Made by a program: the position numbers and the translations under genes. From assembly GCF_028453695.1 (NCBI RefSeq), contig NC_135774.1, forward strand, positions 11,966,001 to 12,030,000: a DNA stretch of 64,000 bases. The letters run 5' to 3'. The DNA is from Augochlora pura (taxonomy: Eukaryota > Arthropoda > Insecta > Hymenoptera > Halictidae). Below, one piece after another: positions 63,652-64,000 of the stretch. How positions within the stretch are numbered: the first letter of the stretch is position 1; each line of letters opens with the position of its first letter. The notes under the pieces were generated by a model that saw only the letters and a list, made by a program, of their open reading frames with translations, had not been told where the DNA came from and searched no databases.

Positions 63652-64000
63652 TTTTCGTTGAACAAATAGTATTATATAATATGCAAGATTAAATACGAAA
63701 AAAATATTAATTCTTTTTTAAAGGTTACGTACGTGTAACACAATAATATATTTGAATTATATGTCTAGGTAAAAATAACAAAAAATAAATGAACAGCTTC
63801 TGTGGGTAAAAATAGATATACGAAAGCAAAGGGCCTTACTCTTTTTAAATTTTTCAAACGTTGCAAAACTCCTTTGACAATTACAAGTGTCCAAAATTGT
63901 CCAAATATCTAAAATTCTTCTAAATATCATCACTCTTTTTACATTCTCGAAATACTTTGCATTAATCGAGGCTCTCGTGATCGTTTAATCTCTGCGATGC

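Larger units (their letters stand above)
49414..64000. other. 5' side of DGAT1: intron or upstream sequence
   Basis: I searched the minus strand for the conserved DGAT1 N-terminal motifs (SLFS...SGF, LEN-IKYGI, WCR) and saw none, so the remaining 5' exons probably lie beyond 64000. A block near 52980-53370 starts ttaacgcgttcacgccggga and ends with the hairpin acccacaagtgggt, possibly another short element. Frames at 54146-54538, 55215-55775 and 59167-59727 have no recognisable domain. Confidence 0.5.

Overview
This is eukaryotic DNA from an insect, most likely a bee or ant-like hymenopteran. The evidence is split, intron-rich coding sequence, a patchwork of CpG-rich islands (a few hundred to about 2000 bases) alternating with AT-rich troughs, abundant GA/CT microsatellites, and short inverted-repeat elements of types I associate with hymenopteran genomes. 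The clade call is an inference from texture and protein similarity; no species is claimed.

The only gene I can name is DGAT1 (diacylglycerol O-acyltransferase 1, called midway in Drosophila), on the minus strand. Four of its internal exons are readable at 49233-49413, 44913-45021, 24357-24401 and 6004-6182. Their phases join without a break and give a continuous piece of the protein: cytoplasmic linker, YPDNL segment, LCYELNFPR motif, RFLIKR...QQWMVPS segment, a 15-residue bridge, then the IPNHLVW membrane segment and the FYxDWW acyl-CoA binding motif. The 5' exons (first membrane segments and the WCR end of the N-terminal half) and the 3' exons (the His-containing HEY active-site region) were not found and should lie right and left of the window. 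A possible linker exon at 57364-57505 has a compatible phase but weak support. DGAT1 exons total about 0.8% of the window; the two largest introns are about 18.2 and 20.5 kb.

The rest is intron sequence and repeats. Recognisable items are: two TA-flanked TACAGGGTGTCC inverted-repeat elements (4084-4682, 9703-10113); a scattered family of short elements ending in TTAACCC(C)TTTGC (11041, 19902, 22595, 26468, 38151, 50040, 61918, 63504), several carrying a CGAGTCTGACTCG palindrome, amplified into a four-unit array at 26.6 kb; mariner-type ends at 22005 and 22689; several local tandem duplications (14.25, 14.6, 17.2, 20.4, 23.4, 35.0, 36.7, 40.4, 48.2, 51.4 and 61.5 kb); and a roughly 740-base purine-rich tract at 12738-13480.

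The main unexplained item is an unspliced 127-codon reading frame on the plus strand at 39885-40268, inside the 20.5 kb DGAT1 intron. It has a good start context, AT-rich but gene-like codon use and a polyadenylation signal 32 bases after its stop. I do not recognise the protein. No tRNA, rRNA, CRISPR array or bacterial-type operon was seen.
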